Shown here in pieces: positions 18,044-26,191 of a stretch of DNA of 64,000 nt. The number at the start of each line of letters is the position of its first letter. The first letter of the stretch is position 1. Below the pieces are notes generated by a model that was given only the letters and a program-made list of their open reading frames with translations, made no database searches and was not told the origin of the DNA. This DNA comes from Lentimicrobium saccharophilum. Its GTDB lineage: Bacteria > Bacteroidota > Bacteroidia > Bacteroidales > Lentimicrobiaceae. The position numbers and the translations under genes are program-made. Location of the stretch: the NCBI RefSeq assembly GCF_001192835.1, contig NZ_DF968183.1:1009021-1073020 (forward strand). Reading direction: 5' to 3'.

Positions 18044-18089
18044 GCAGGAGAACAGACAGTTCATCGTTTTCTCCTGCTTCCTTTTTTTT
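18044..18089 (+). terminator. Rho-independent terminator before exbB
   Basis: GCAGGAGAA (18044-18052) pairs with TTCTCCTGC (18069-18077) and is followed by TTCC and a run of T bases. Confidence 0.75.
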
Positions 18090-18213
18090 ATGATAAAATA
18101 TTTAGCCGCTTTGTGAGTTAAATATTAACATCAGGATGTTGATAGAATAAATCGCGATGCAACAATCCTGCTCGTTATAAACACTAATTTTACCCTGATA
18201 AAAATAATTCACA

Positions 18214-18933
18214 ATGATTTCAGGAATTCTTCTACAAATCACCCAGCCCGCGGGGGCCATTGCAGACACGCTTGTTTCCGGAGCTTTACCGGTTGAAGCC
18301 GCCGGAGAGATTAAACTTTCAATCTGGGAACTTGCCCTGAAAGGTGGCTGGATTATGTTGCCACTGGCACTGATGTCGCTTTTTGCCGTGTATATTTTTA
18401 TTGAAAGATATATCATAATCAACCGGGCATCCCGCGAAGAAAACAATTTCATGAACAATATCCGGGATTTTATCCATAATGGAAGGATCGATTCAGCCTT
18501 ATCCCTTTGCAAAAACAATCATAGCCCGATTGCCCGAATGATAGAAAAGGGAATAATCAGGATTGGCAAACCGCTGAACGATGTCAATGCCGCGATTGAG
18601 AATGTCGGCAAGCTTGAAGTCGCCAAACTTGAGAAAAATATAGCAGGACTGGCAACTGTTGCCGGAGCGGCTCCCATGATAGGATTTCTTGGCACTGTAA
18701 TCGGCATGGTCAGGGCATTTTACGATATGTCCATGGCAGGAAACAACATTGATATCGGTTTGCTGTCGGGTGGTATCTACCAGGCGATGATTACCACAGT
18801 TGCCGGTCTCATTGTTGGTATTATTGCTTACATCTGCTATAATATCCTTGTCGCAAGGGTTGAAAAAGTTGTTTTCATTCTCGAGGCCAGGGCTACCGAA
18901 TTCATTGATTTATTGCACGAACCGGCATCCTGA
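18214..18933 (+). CDS. exbB: MotA/TolQ/ExbB proton channel protein
   Basis: 239 residues. An N-terminal periplasmic stretch is followed by three membrane segments at about residues 48-70 (GGWIMLPLALMSLFAVYIFIE), 148-170 and 190-215. The conserved channel region reads VAGAAPMIGFLGTVIGMV and later GIYQAMITTVAGLIVGI, as in TolQ/ExbB. With ExbD it forms the inner-membrane proton channel that drives TonB or TolA. Genes for ExbD and a TonB-type protein follow, and the complex could power the copper-type receptor at 11942. TolQ is the alternative name; no pal or tolB gene is nearby, so ExbB is preferred. Confidence 0.9.
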   Translation: MISGILLQITQPAGAIADTLVSGALPVEAAGEIKLSIWELALKGGWIMLPLALMSLFAVYIFIERYIIINRASREENNFMNNIRDFIHNGRIDSALSLCKNNHSPIARMIEKGIIRIGKPLNDVNAAIENVGKLEVAKLEKNIAGLATVAGAAPMIGFLGTVIGMVRAFYDMSMAGNNIDIGLLSGGIYQAMITTVAGLIVGIIAYICYNILVARVEKVVFILEARATEFIDLLHEPAS

Positions 18934-18980
18934 ATCTCAGACTGATTCTATTTCTTTAAACTGATTTTCATCAGAAAACT

Positions 18981-19394
18981 ATGGCAATCAAATCCAGAAA
19001 TAAAATAAATGCGCAGTTCAGCACAGCATCCATGTCGGATCTGGTTTTCCTGTTGCTGATCTTTTTCATGCTTACATCCACACTGGTAAGTCCCAACGCC
19101 ATCAAGCTGCTGTTGCCATCCAGTTCAAGCAAGACAATGGCCAGGCAGTCGCTTACAGTATATATTGATGCAACGAACAGCTATTTTGTTGAAGAAACCC
19201 CGGTAAATCCGGAGTTTCTCGTCGAAACAATCGGGAATAAACTCCAGGGGCAACAGGATGCATCAGTTGTGCTCAGAGCCGATCAGCAGGTTCCGGTTCA
19301 GTATGTTGTTACCCTGATCGATGCAGTCAACCAGGTAAATGAACTTACCAATACAAGGCATAAAGTAATTCTTGCCACCAAGCCGGCCAAATGA
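18981..19394 (+). CDS. exbD: ExbD/TolR biopolymer transport protein
   Basis: 137 residues. A short cytoplasmic N-terminus leads to a single membrane segment (MSDLVFLLLIFFMLTSTLV) containing the conserved Asp20 that takes part in proton movement. A periplasmic domain follows, with VVLRADQQVPVQYVVTLIDAV and KVILATKPAK. It is 47 bases after exbB and 52 bases before the TonB-type gene. Bacteroidota often carry two ExbD copies; only one is present here. Confidence 0.9.
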   Translation: MAIKSRNKINAQFSTASMSDLVFLLLIFFMLTSTLVSPNAIKLLLPSSSSKTMARQSLTVYIDATNSYFVEETPVNPEFLVETIGNKLQGQQDASVVLRADQQVPVQYVVTLIDAVNQVNELTNTRHKVILATKPAK

Positions 19395-19446
19395 ACCCTG
19401 AAATTGTGGCAGTATTTTTGTTATAAATTCCGGACAGACTGATCGT

Positions 19447-20226
19447 ATGGACAGAGATAAAATAAAGGGCCTAGCGGGAACGGTGATATTTCATGCGTTG
19501 CTGCTGGTCATGCTTATCTTTCTGGCTTTGCGGACTCCCCTTCCACTTCCTGAAGAAGCCGGAGTTGAAGTAAACCTGGGCTATTCCGATGAAGGCATGG
19601 GCGAACTGCAACCCCGTGAACTGGCCACGGGAGAAGCTATTCCCGCCCCTTCCCAGCCTGCAGCGTCAAATGAGGATATTGTAACAGACGACTCAGAGGA
19701 AGTACCTGCCATACAACCGGTAAGAAAAGAAAAACCGGCCGAGGTTGTAAAAACCGAGTCTAAGCCGGCTGTAAAGCCGGAACCCAAGCCCAAACCGCAA
19801 CCGGTTGTCAATCCGGATGCTATGTATAAGCCCAAGCAGGGCACTTCAAGTCAGGGAGGCAATCAGGGTACAACCGGGAAACCGGGCGATCAGGGGAAAC
19901 CCACCGGAGATCCGGATGCACAGGGGTATGACGGAATTGGCGGTGCCGGTGGCGGCGTTTCCTTTAGTCTTGAAGGACGCACCCGCAGACAAATACCTCC
20001 GCCGCCCAATACTTTCCGTGACAGGGGAACCGTTGTGGTTACCATCTATGTAAACAGAGCCGGAGAAGTAACCCGTATCAACGCACCTTCCAGGGGTAGT
20101 ACGACTTCAAATGCCGAACTTATCCGTCTTGCAAAGGAGGCAGCTATGAAAGCCCGTTTCAGTGCTAAAGAAGATGCCCCTGAAGAACAAAGGGGAACGA
20201 TTACATATATTTTCGAGTTGAACTAA
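19447..20226 (+). CDS. tonB: TonB-family energy transducer
   Basis: 259 residues. One N-terminal membrane anchor (about residues 8-28, LAGTVIFHALLLVMLIFLAL) with the conserved His that couples to ExbBD is followed by a long periplasmic linker. The linker is rich in Pro, Lys and Glu (residues 95-122, with alternating KP and EP), then rich in Gly. The C-terminal domain (GTVVVTIYVNRAGEV, then LAKEAAMKARFSA and GTITYIFEL) resembles TonB/TolA C-terminal domains. It is the third gene of exbB-exbD-tonB and carries the force to outer-membrane receptors. TolA is possible, but the context favours TonB. Confidence 0.82.
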   Translation: MDRDKIKGLAGTVIFHALLLVMLIFLALRTPLPLPEEAGVEVNLGYSDEGMGELQPRELATGEAIPAPSQPAASNEDIVTDDSEEVPAIQPVRKEKPAEVVKTESKPAVKPEPKPKPQPVVNPDAMYKPKQGTSSQGGNQGTTGKPGDQGKPTGDPDAQGYDGIGGAGGGVSFSLEGRTRRQIPPPPNTFRDRGTVVVTIYVNRAGEVTRINAPSRGSTTSNAELIRLAKEAAMKARFSAKEDAPEEQRGTITYIFELN

Positions 20227-20237
20227 ATTCATGCCCG

Positions 20238-21524
20238 ATGAATTACCAGCAAACCCTGGATTACATGTTCAGCAGGCTGCCCATGTTTCAACGCATCGGA
20301 GCAGCAGCGTACAAGGCAAATCTGGATAACACCATTGCCCTGTGCGAACTCACCGGGCATCCTTACCGGAAATTCAGGTCCATTCATGTGGCCGGGACCA
20401 ATGGCAAAGGATCCGTTTCGCATATGCTGGCCTCCATTATGCAGGAAAATGGCCTGAAAACCGGATTATTTACCTCTCCTCACCTGAAAGACTTCAGGGA
20501 ACGGATCAAGGTGGACGGAACAATGGTTTCCCGGGATTTTGTAACCGGTTTCATCGAAAAGTATAAGCAGGATTTCGAAAAGATCAAGCCGTCATTCTTT
20601 GAAATGACCTTTGCCATGGCAATGTGCTGGTTCGAAGAAATGCAGGTTGACATAGCAATCATTGAAACGGGTATGGGCGGCCGGCTGGATTCCACTAATG
20701 TGATTACCCCATTGCTTTCAATAATTACCAACGTAGGGTATGATCACACTCAATTCCTGGGAAAGACCCTGCAGGAGATCGCTGCTGAAAAGGCCGGAAT
20801 CATCAAATCCGAAGTACCTGTGGTAATCGGGGAAACCCTGCCGGGATCAGCGGAGGTGTTCCGGGAAACAGCGTCAAAAAAGAATGCTCCCATTCTTTTC
20901 GCGGATGAGGTTGTTAAGGTTGTTAAGGATGGCAGGCATCCGGTGGCAGGAGAAATGATGGTGACCGCATTTCATTCGCTAAAGAAAAGTATTCTTAAAT
21001 CACCACTTACAGGAAATTATCAGCTAAAGAATATTGCAACTGTTATCGCAGCTACCGACCTTCTTCAAACCACCTATGCATTTTTTGCCAACCTTACGGT
21101 TACCGCAGGTATTCACAAAACCATTCAGAACACAGGATTAGCCGGACGGTGGCAGGTATTTAAGGAAAAACCGCTCATCATTTGCGATATCGGTCATAAC
21201 CCCGACGGGATCAGCGAAATAGTACATCAGCTTAACAGCATGGAATTCAACCAGTTACATTTCGTTATCGGTGTTGTCAACGACAAGGACATCACGAAAA
21301 TGCTTTCACTCCTGCCTATGAATGCCAGGTACTATTTCTGTAAAGCTGATATTCCAAGGGGGCTCGATGCAAAGGAACTCCAGGCAAAGGCCCTTGAGTT
21401 TGAGCTTTTTGGCGATAGCTATATGTCAGTGGCGGCTGCCTATCATGCAGCTGTTGATGCGGCGGCTGATAATGATCTGATTTTTGTAGGTGGCAGTGCT
21501 TTTGTAGTGGCGGAAGTTATCTGA
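20238..21524 (+). CDS. folC: bifunctional folylpolyglutamate/dihydrofolate synthase
   Basis: 428 residues. FolC joins glutamate to dihydropteroate and to folates, using ATP. The P-loop HVAGTNGKGSVSH is at residues 50-62. SPHLKDFRERIKVDG, FEMTFAMAM, ETGMGGRLDSTNVI, IITNVGYDH and EKAGIIK follow in family order, and ICDIGHNPDGI marks the C-terminal domain. The gene starts 11 bases after tonB and ends 2 bases before the convergent thiS. Length is normal. Confidence 0.93.
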   Translation: MNYQQTLDYMFSRLPMFQRIGAAAYKANLDNTIALCELTGHPYRKFRSIHVAGTNGKGSVSHMLASIMQENGLKTGLFTSPHLKDFRERIKVDGTMVSRDFVTGFIEKYKQDFEKIKPSFFEMTFAMAMCWFEEMQVDIAIIETGMGGRLDSTNVITPLLSIITNVGYDHTQFLGKTLQEIAAEKAGIIKSEVPVVIGETLPGSAEVFRETASKKNAPILFADEVVKVVKDGRHPVAGEMMVTAFHSLKKSILKSPLTGNYQLKNIATVIAATDLLQTTYAFFANLTVTAGIHKTIQNTGLAGRWQVFKEKPLIICDIGHNPDGISEIVHQLNSMEFNQLHFVIGVVNDKDITKMLSLLPMNARYYFCKADIPRGLDAKELQAKALEFELFGDSYMSVAAAYHAAVDAAADNDLIFVGGSAFVVAEVI

Positions 21525-21526
21525 CA

Positions 21527-21730
21527 TCAACCACCGGATACAAGGTGCAAAACCATAACATCATCCCCGTCTCTGACAGTCGACTTGTCGAATTCATGAC
21601 GCCTGACAAGCTCGCCGTTAATCTTTACCACAAGCATTTTAAAAGTGAAATTCTTCACAGCGAGCAACTCCGATATGGTCAATTGCTCTTTATCGAACGT
21701 TTCAGACTTGTTATTGAGAATGATTTTCAT
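21527..21730 (-). CDS. thiS: ThiS/MoaD-type sulfur carrier protein
   Basis: 67 residues with a ubiquitin-like fold pattern (MKIILNNKSETF, then LAVKNF, VVKINGELVRR) and the essential C-terminal Gly-Gly (HLVSGG). The terminal Gly is adenylated by a ThiF/MoeB partner and then carries sulfur. The ThiF-like gene directly upstream in the same operon (10-base gap) is the probable partner. ThiS serves thiamine thiazole synthesis, while MoaD-type carriers serve molybdopterin. No other thi genes lie nearby, while a tungsten-type AOR does, so a role in metal-pterin synthesis is possible but inferred. Confidence 0.85.
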   Translation of the reverse strand: MKIILNNKSETFDKEQLTISELLAVKNFTFKMLVVKINGELVRRHEFDKSTVRDGDDVMVLHLVSGG

Positions 21731-21740
21731 GATAATTCCC

Positions 21741-22355
21741 TTATTCGTGAACAGGTTTAAACTCCTTTAGAAGGATTTTCAGGACTTCATTGGCCTGCAT
21801 ATTCGCAACGACACCTACCCTGGGGGCTAACACGGGCAGTGATTCCGAGACTTCAGAAGACTCGTCCCCGCAGATAATCAGATTTTCAGAATATCTGCAA
21901 TGCAAAAGGTTTGTATTTCCCCATCCAGCCATACCTACCCCGACCACAAGCGGTTTTCCGGGAATTCTGGACAGTACGGTCTCAATGATCATATACTTCA
22001 TCTCTGCTTTGTCAAAAGCTTCAACGATAACATCACATTTCGAATACAAATCCACAATATCGGAAGTACACAGTTTAAGATCAAAAGCCTTAACGGAAAC
22101 ATCAGGATTGATTCTTTGAATATTTTCCCTCAGTGCATGTACTTTCAGCCGGCCGATCTGGTCATGAAAGTAATACTGCCGGTTCAGATTATGAATGGTG
22201 ACGATGTCATAATCAGCTATAACCAGTTTGCCAACGCCGGCACGCGCCAAAGCGACGGCGCAATTCGATCCCAAGCCGCCACAGCCTGCAATTCCAACTG
22301 TATATTTTTTCAGATAAACACTGATCTCGGCAGCTCTTTCAAATGACATATACAA
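21741..22355 (-). CDS. thiF: ThiF-family (family 2) sulfur carrier adenylyltransferase
   Basis: 204 residues, shorter than E. coli ThiF or MoeB and matching the short ThiF family 2 found in anaerobes. The nucleotide-binding motif GIAGCGGLGSNCA is at residues 22-34. NLNRQYYFHDQIGRLKV follows, with the adenylation Arg and Lys/Asp region, then DVIVEAFDKAEMK. It lacks the paired CxxC zinc motifs of longer MoeB-type enzymes. It adenylates the ThiS C-terminus. It is the first gene of a two-gene minus-strand operon, divergent from the AOR gene. Confidence 0.85.
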   Translation of the reverse strand: MYMSFERAAEISVYLKKYTVGIAGCGGLGSNCAVALARAGVGKLVIADYDIVTIHNLNRQYYFHDQIGRLKVHALRENIQRINPDVSVKAFDLKLCTSDIVDLYSKCDVIVEAFDKAEMKYMIIETVLSRIPGKPLVVGVGMAGWGNTNLLHCRYSENLIICGDESSEVSESLPVLAPRVGVVANMQANEVLKILLKEFKPVHE

Positions 22356-22387
22356 TCCGTTTTCAGTTATAACTGTTCCCTCTGATG

Positions 22388-22395
22388 CAAAAATA
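22388..22395 (-). promoter_or_regulatory. candidate -7 box for thiF-thiS
   Basis: On the minus strand the bases read TATTTTTG, fitting TAnnTTTG, about 33 bases before the thiF start. No good -33 TTG was found. Confidence 0.3.
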
Positions 22396-22528
22396 GAAAA
22401 ATAAGTCTATGGATAACGCCCTGAAGAATGTCAATAAGCACACTTTCATGAAAGCCGGAATTTATTATTTTATATAACCCACCGGATATGAAAATGCAGT
22501 CATATCGCTAATTTTCAATGAATAAAGG

Positions 22529-22557
22529 TTGGGCGTTTACAAAACTTTGTACATTTG
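22529..22557 (+). promoter_or_regulatory. promoter of the AOR gene
   Basis: TTG at 22529-22531, an 18-base spacer, then TACATTTG at 22550-22557 match the Bacteroidota vegetative consensus TTG-N(17-23)-TAnnTTTG. The expected start of transcription is about 30 bases before the ATG at 22597. Confidence 0.6.
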
Positions 22558-22596
22558 TGAACCGAATAACAGGAAACCCAAAATCAGAATATTTCT

Positions 22597-24750
22597 ATGG
22601 ACCTTACAGTTTTAAAAGACTCACTGCGATTGATCAAGGAGTACCGCTATTCATGGGCCCCGATTGAAAAAGGATACAACAACAGAACGGTTTATGTGAA
22701 TGTTGGAACCCATGACATTCTTGAAAAGCCGGTCACCCCTCAAATGAAAGAAAAATTCATCGGTGGTAAAGGATTTGGGCTAAGGCTTTTGTGGGATGCC
22801 ACTACACCCACCACCCGGTGGAACGATCCTGACAATGAGATCGTAATCGGCATGGGACCAATCTGCGGAATTACACAATATTCCGGAACCGGAAAGTCAC
22901 TGGTGGTTACCATCTCACCTCAAACCGACATTGTAATTGACAGTAATGTTGGTGGTTACTTTGGCCCTTTTCTCAAATTCTGCGGTTTTGATGCATTAGA
23001 ACTTCAGGGTAAAAGTGAAAAGGATCTGGTAATCCTGTTCGACGAAACCCGTGAAGTAATTGAGATATATGAAACCATTGATCTCCCGGGAGACAGTCAT
23101 CTGCTGGCTGAAAAACTTACCGAAATATTTGCTGAGGAAGAAAGCGGGCGCAAAAATGTATCTGTGGTTTCGGCAGGAACAGCGGCAGAACATTCCCTTA
23201 TCGGTATGCTCAATTTCAGCTTCTTCGATTCAAAACGTAAAGTTGTCAGGCTTAAACAAGCCGGCCGGGGCGGTATCGGTACTGTTTTCCGCGATAAAGG
23301 GATTCTTGCCCTGGTAGCCAAAGCCAAGGGAGTAAAAGGCAATCTTAACAACGTGGTTGACCTTGATGCCATCATGGAACGCGGGCGCCGGTTCAACCGT
23401 GAAATGCGCGAACTCGATGACAAGCAGTGTGAAATGCGCTCAAAAGGAACGGCACACCTCACCAATGTCATGAACGACTATGACCTGCTGCCTACCAATA
23501 ACTTCAAGTTCGGCAGCCATCCGGATGCAATAAAAATTCACTCCGAGGTATACAAGGAAAGATTTACACAGGGTGTTCCCGATGGCTGCTGGATCGGATG
23601 CAACATGTCATGCGCCAAGGGCGTGGATAATTATGAGCTGCGTTCGGGCCCGTACAAAGGTTCCAAAGTCATTGTAGACGGACCGGAATATGAAACCGCT
23701 TCTTCTCTCGGCTCCATTGCCGGTATCTTTAATCCCGACTTTACCATTGAGGGCAACTTCTATTGCGACACCTATGGCATTTGCACCATTTCATGGGGAA
23801 CCATCCTTGGATTTGTTATGGAGTGCTACGAAGCAGGGGTTCTCAACGACGAGCGCACCGGTGGCCTTAAACTGAACTTCGGGAATGCCGATGATGCCAT
23901 GGAATTGCTGCATCAGGTTGCCAGGGGTGAAGGCTTTGGCAAGATTGCCGGACTCGGAGTCAGAAAAATGAAGGAAATGTTCATCGCCAACGGATGGGGA
24001 GATCCGCAGTTTCTTCAGGATATAGGAATGGAAAACAAGGGACTGGAATATTCACAATACATCTCTAAAGAATCACTGGCTCAGCAGGGCGGATACGCCA
24101 TGACCAATAAAGGCCCTCAGCATGATGAAGCCTGGCTTATTTTCATGGACATGGTAAATAACCAGATTCCTACTTTTGAAAACAAAGCTGAAGCGTTGCA
24201 TTACTTCCCGATGTTCAGAACATGGTTTGGTTTACAGGGGCTTTGCAAATTACCCTGGAATGACGTGGAGCCTGAAAGCAATGCACTAAGCGGTGAACCG
24301 GCAAAAGTGCCGGAACATGTTGACAACTATGTGACCATATACAATGCAGTAACCGGCAATAATATCGATAAGCACGAAATTATCCGCCAGTCGGAAAGGG
24401 TATACAATTTCCAGCGCATCTTTAATATCCGTCGCGGTTACGGCCTCAGGAAACATGATGCGCAGCCTTACCGGGCGGCCGGCCCTGTGACAGCCGAGGA
24501 ATACCTGTCGCGCCAGGAGCGTTATGACAAACAGCTTTCAGAACTGCAGGGACTTGATCCTTCAAAAATGACGCTGGAAGAAAAAATGGCCGCCACCCGA
24601 AAGTATCGCGAAGACCGTTACGAGCAATTACTGGATGCCGTTTACTTCAGGAGAGGGTGGAACAGCAATGGCGTTCCGAAAATCGAGCATTTGAAGAAGA
24701 TCGGCATGGACCTTCCTGAACTGATCGAGGTGGTTGCTCCGCTGCAATAG
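22597..24750 (+). CDS. aor: aldehyde:ferredoxin oxidoreductase family tungsto-/molybdoenzyme
   Basis: 717 residues, somewhat longer than archaeal AOR (about 605), with an extra N-terminal stretch of about 45. The family oxidises aldehydes to acids, or reduces acids, using ferredoxin, a bis-pterin tungsten (or molybdenum) site and a 4Fe-4S cluster, in the cytoplasm. Visible parts: FIGGKGFGLRLLWD, GMGPICGITQYSGTG, SNVGGYFGPFLKFCGFD, and the C-terminal FRRGWNSNGVP. The probable cluster ligands are Cys331, Cys335 and Cys339 (GCWIGCNMSC) and Cys550 (GLCKLPW). The first spacing is C-x3-C, whereas the known archaeal enzyme has C-x2-C. It has its own promoter and terminator. Neighbouring ThiS/ThiF, ModE and WtpA-like genes fit a metal-pterin enzyme. 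The substrate is unknown. Confidence 0.88.
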   Translation: MDLTVLKDSLRLIKEYRYSWAPIEKGYNNRTVYVNVGTHDILEKPVTPQMKEKFIGGKGFGLRLLWDATTPTTRWNDPDNEIVIGMGPICGITQYSGTGKSLVVTISPQTDIVIDSNVGGYFGPFLKFCGFDALELQGKSEKDLVILFDETREVIEIYETIDLPGDSHLLAEKLTEIFAEEESGRKNVSVVSAGTAAEHSLIGMLNFSFFDSKRKVVRLKQAGRGGIGTVFRDKGILALVAKAKGVKGNLNNVVDLDAIMERGRRFNREMRELDDKQCEMRSKGTAHLTNVMNDYDLLPTNNFKFGSHPDAIKIHSEVYKERFTQGVPDGCWIGCNMSCAKGVDNYELRSGPYKGSKVIVDGPEYETASSLGSIAGIFNPDFTIEGNFYCDTYGICTISWGTILGFVMECYEAGVLNDERTGGLKLNFGNADDAMELLHQVARGEGFGKIAGLGVRKMKEMFIANGWGDPQFLQDIGMENKGLEYSQYISKESLAQQGGYAMTNKGPQHDEAWLIFMDMVNNQIPTFENKAEALHYFPMFRTWFGLQGLCKLPWNDVEPESNALSGEPAKVPEHVDNYVTIYNAVTGNNIDKHEIIRQSERVYNFQRIFNIRRGYGLRKHDAQPYRAAGPVTAEEYLSRQERYDKQLSELQGLDPSKMTLEEKMAATRKYREDRYEQLLDAVYFRRGWNSNGVPKIEHLKKIGMDLPELIEVVAPLQ

Positions 24751-24771
24751 TTCTCTTAATCAATTAATGAC

Positions 24772-24808
24772 AAAAGCTGCCTTATTAATCAAAGGCAGCT
24801 TTTATTAT
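24772..24808 (+). terminator. Rho-independent terminator after the AOR gene
   Basis: AAAAGCTGCCTT (24772-24783) pairs with AAGGCAGCTTTT (24792-24803) across an 8-base loop and is followed by a T-rich stretch. Confidence 0.85.
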
Positions 24809-24874
24809 TTTATTCAACAACACCAGCAGATGCACCAGAAATCGGAAATCCAAAACACTCCGATACAACAACGC

Positions 24875-25957
24875 TTAATATTTCCCGGTCACTTCATTAT
24901 ACATTTCCATAAATACCGGGTTTTTTATCATTCCTTTCTGACCAATTTCTGCAAACATCAGACTTGGTTGTTCATTGGCTTCTATCAGTACCGGACCCTT
25001 GTCGGTAATGGCTACATCCCAGCCAATGATTCTTAATCCGGGAGTTATGCTGGCGGCAGATTCAACCAGGCTGACAATCTCCTTAAAATATGGCAAAGGA
25101 TAATCTCTGAAGAGAAGTCCGGTTTCCGGATGCACGCGATGCGTTTTGCCCCTGCCATGGGTAAAATCAGAAAATGCCTCCTCCCTCAGAACGCCCTTCT
25201 CCATGTCTACCCCAACAAACGCCCCTCCTTTTGACACATTGTCAACGTGCGCTTTGTTCAATCCGATCCTGATATTTCCTGACATGATACGTGAAACTTT
25301 ATGTCTGTTGGTAAAAGTTTCAATCCTGAGCGTATTTACACAATATGGATTTAAGCGGTTAATTGCCTCATGCTGCTGCAATTGCTCCTGAAAAATAAAA
25401 TCTGACCGGATTACTGCATTATAAACTTTTTCAAGTTCAACTTTATCTCTCTTCAACGAAGAAAAAGATACCTTGAAAATATTGCTGCCCCCTCCTGATC
25501 CATGCATCTTTTTAATAAAAATAAATTCCGATGCGACAAGTTTTGCCGTAAGCAATTCAATGACACCCAGGAATTCTTCAGGCGAATTAATTTGCAGAAC
25601 CCTGTTATCAATAAGGACAAGGGAATTATAGCTTTGGGCTATGCTCGGGTGTATGCTGATTTGATGCTGGTTACAGAAGCGCTCAAACAGGTATTTGTTA
25701 TCCAGCAGAGAATAATAGTTTGGATCATTCAGTGCCCAGCATTTTTGCTGTATGGCAGGGGTCATCAGGTAATCCTTACAGTTGTCCACTCCTTTCCTGT
25801 AAAGAAATTTTGGAAAATACTGCTCCGCAACGGAAGGCTTGCTGACCAGAAAACCTGCATACTCCCTGATTATTAATGGCATGCTTTTTCTGTCAGGATC
25901 TTTCAGAACTATTGAAAAAAAATCCTCCATTTTTGAAACCAGGGTTCGCTTACTCAT
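24875..25957 (-). CDS. ATP-grasp family protein (sugar-transfer-associated type)
   Basis: 360 residues. ATP-grasp pattern: an ATP-binding Lys region FIFIKKMHGSGGGSNIFKV near residue 150, FIFQEQLQQHEAINRLNPYCVNTLRIET, and the metal-binding end GWDVAITDKGPVLIEANEQPS near residue 315. The layout matches proteins annotated as sugar-transfer-associated ATP-grasp, which often occur with polysaccharide genes and are thought to form amide or ester bonds. Here it stands alone between the AOR gene (convergent) and pruA, about 6 kb from the exopolysaccharide locus. The actual substrate is unknown. Confidence 0.75.
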   Translation of the reverse strand: MSKRTLVSKMEDFFSIVLKDPDRKSMPLIIREYAGFLVSKPSVAEQYFPKFLYRKGVDNCKDYLMTPAIQQKCWALNDPNYYSLLDNKYLFERFCNQHQISIHPSIAQSYNSLVLIDNRVLQINSPEEFLGVIELLTAKLVASEFIFIKKMHGSGGGSNIFKVSFSSLKRDKVELEKVYNAVIRSDFIFQEQLQQHEAINRLNPYCVNTLRIETFTNRHKVSRIMSGNIRIGLNKAHVDNVSKGGAFVGVDMEKGVLREEAFSDFTHGRGKTHRVHPETGLLFRDYPLPYFKEIVSLVESAASITPGLRIIGWDVAITDKGPVLIEANEQPSLMFAEIGQKGMIKNPVFMEMYNEVTGKY

Positions 25958-26145
25958 AAAAAGCCACCAATAAATAAAATTTAACCATAAAGAAAAGTTC
26001 CTTTGATCTGTCCCGTTTCCTTCCGGAAGACGGCTGACTTATTCAGGGTTCAAGCAATTCACAAAAGCGCAATATCGGCGGATTCAACATGCGCTCAACT
26101 TCGCTGTATCACTTAATCACGATTTGCAAAACAAGTAATCAGTTT

Positions 26146-26163
26146 CTGAATTAATTAATTCAG
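26146..26163. repeat. perfect 18-bp palindrome between pruA and the ATP-grasp gene
   Basis: CTGAATTAATTAATTCAG equals its own reverse complement. It lies 29 bases after the pruA stop and about 190 bases before the ATP-grasp start (both genes minus strand). It could be an operator. It has no loop and little GC, so it is a poor terminator. Confidence 0.5.
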
Positions 26164-26191
26164 TGACTCAGATTCAGGACTTGAATTAAGA

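Noticed and set aside
25958..26191. A GGTTCAAGC segment resembling a tRNA T-arm
   Set aside because: No matching acceptor stem or anticodon arm could be found on either strand.
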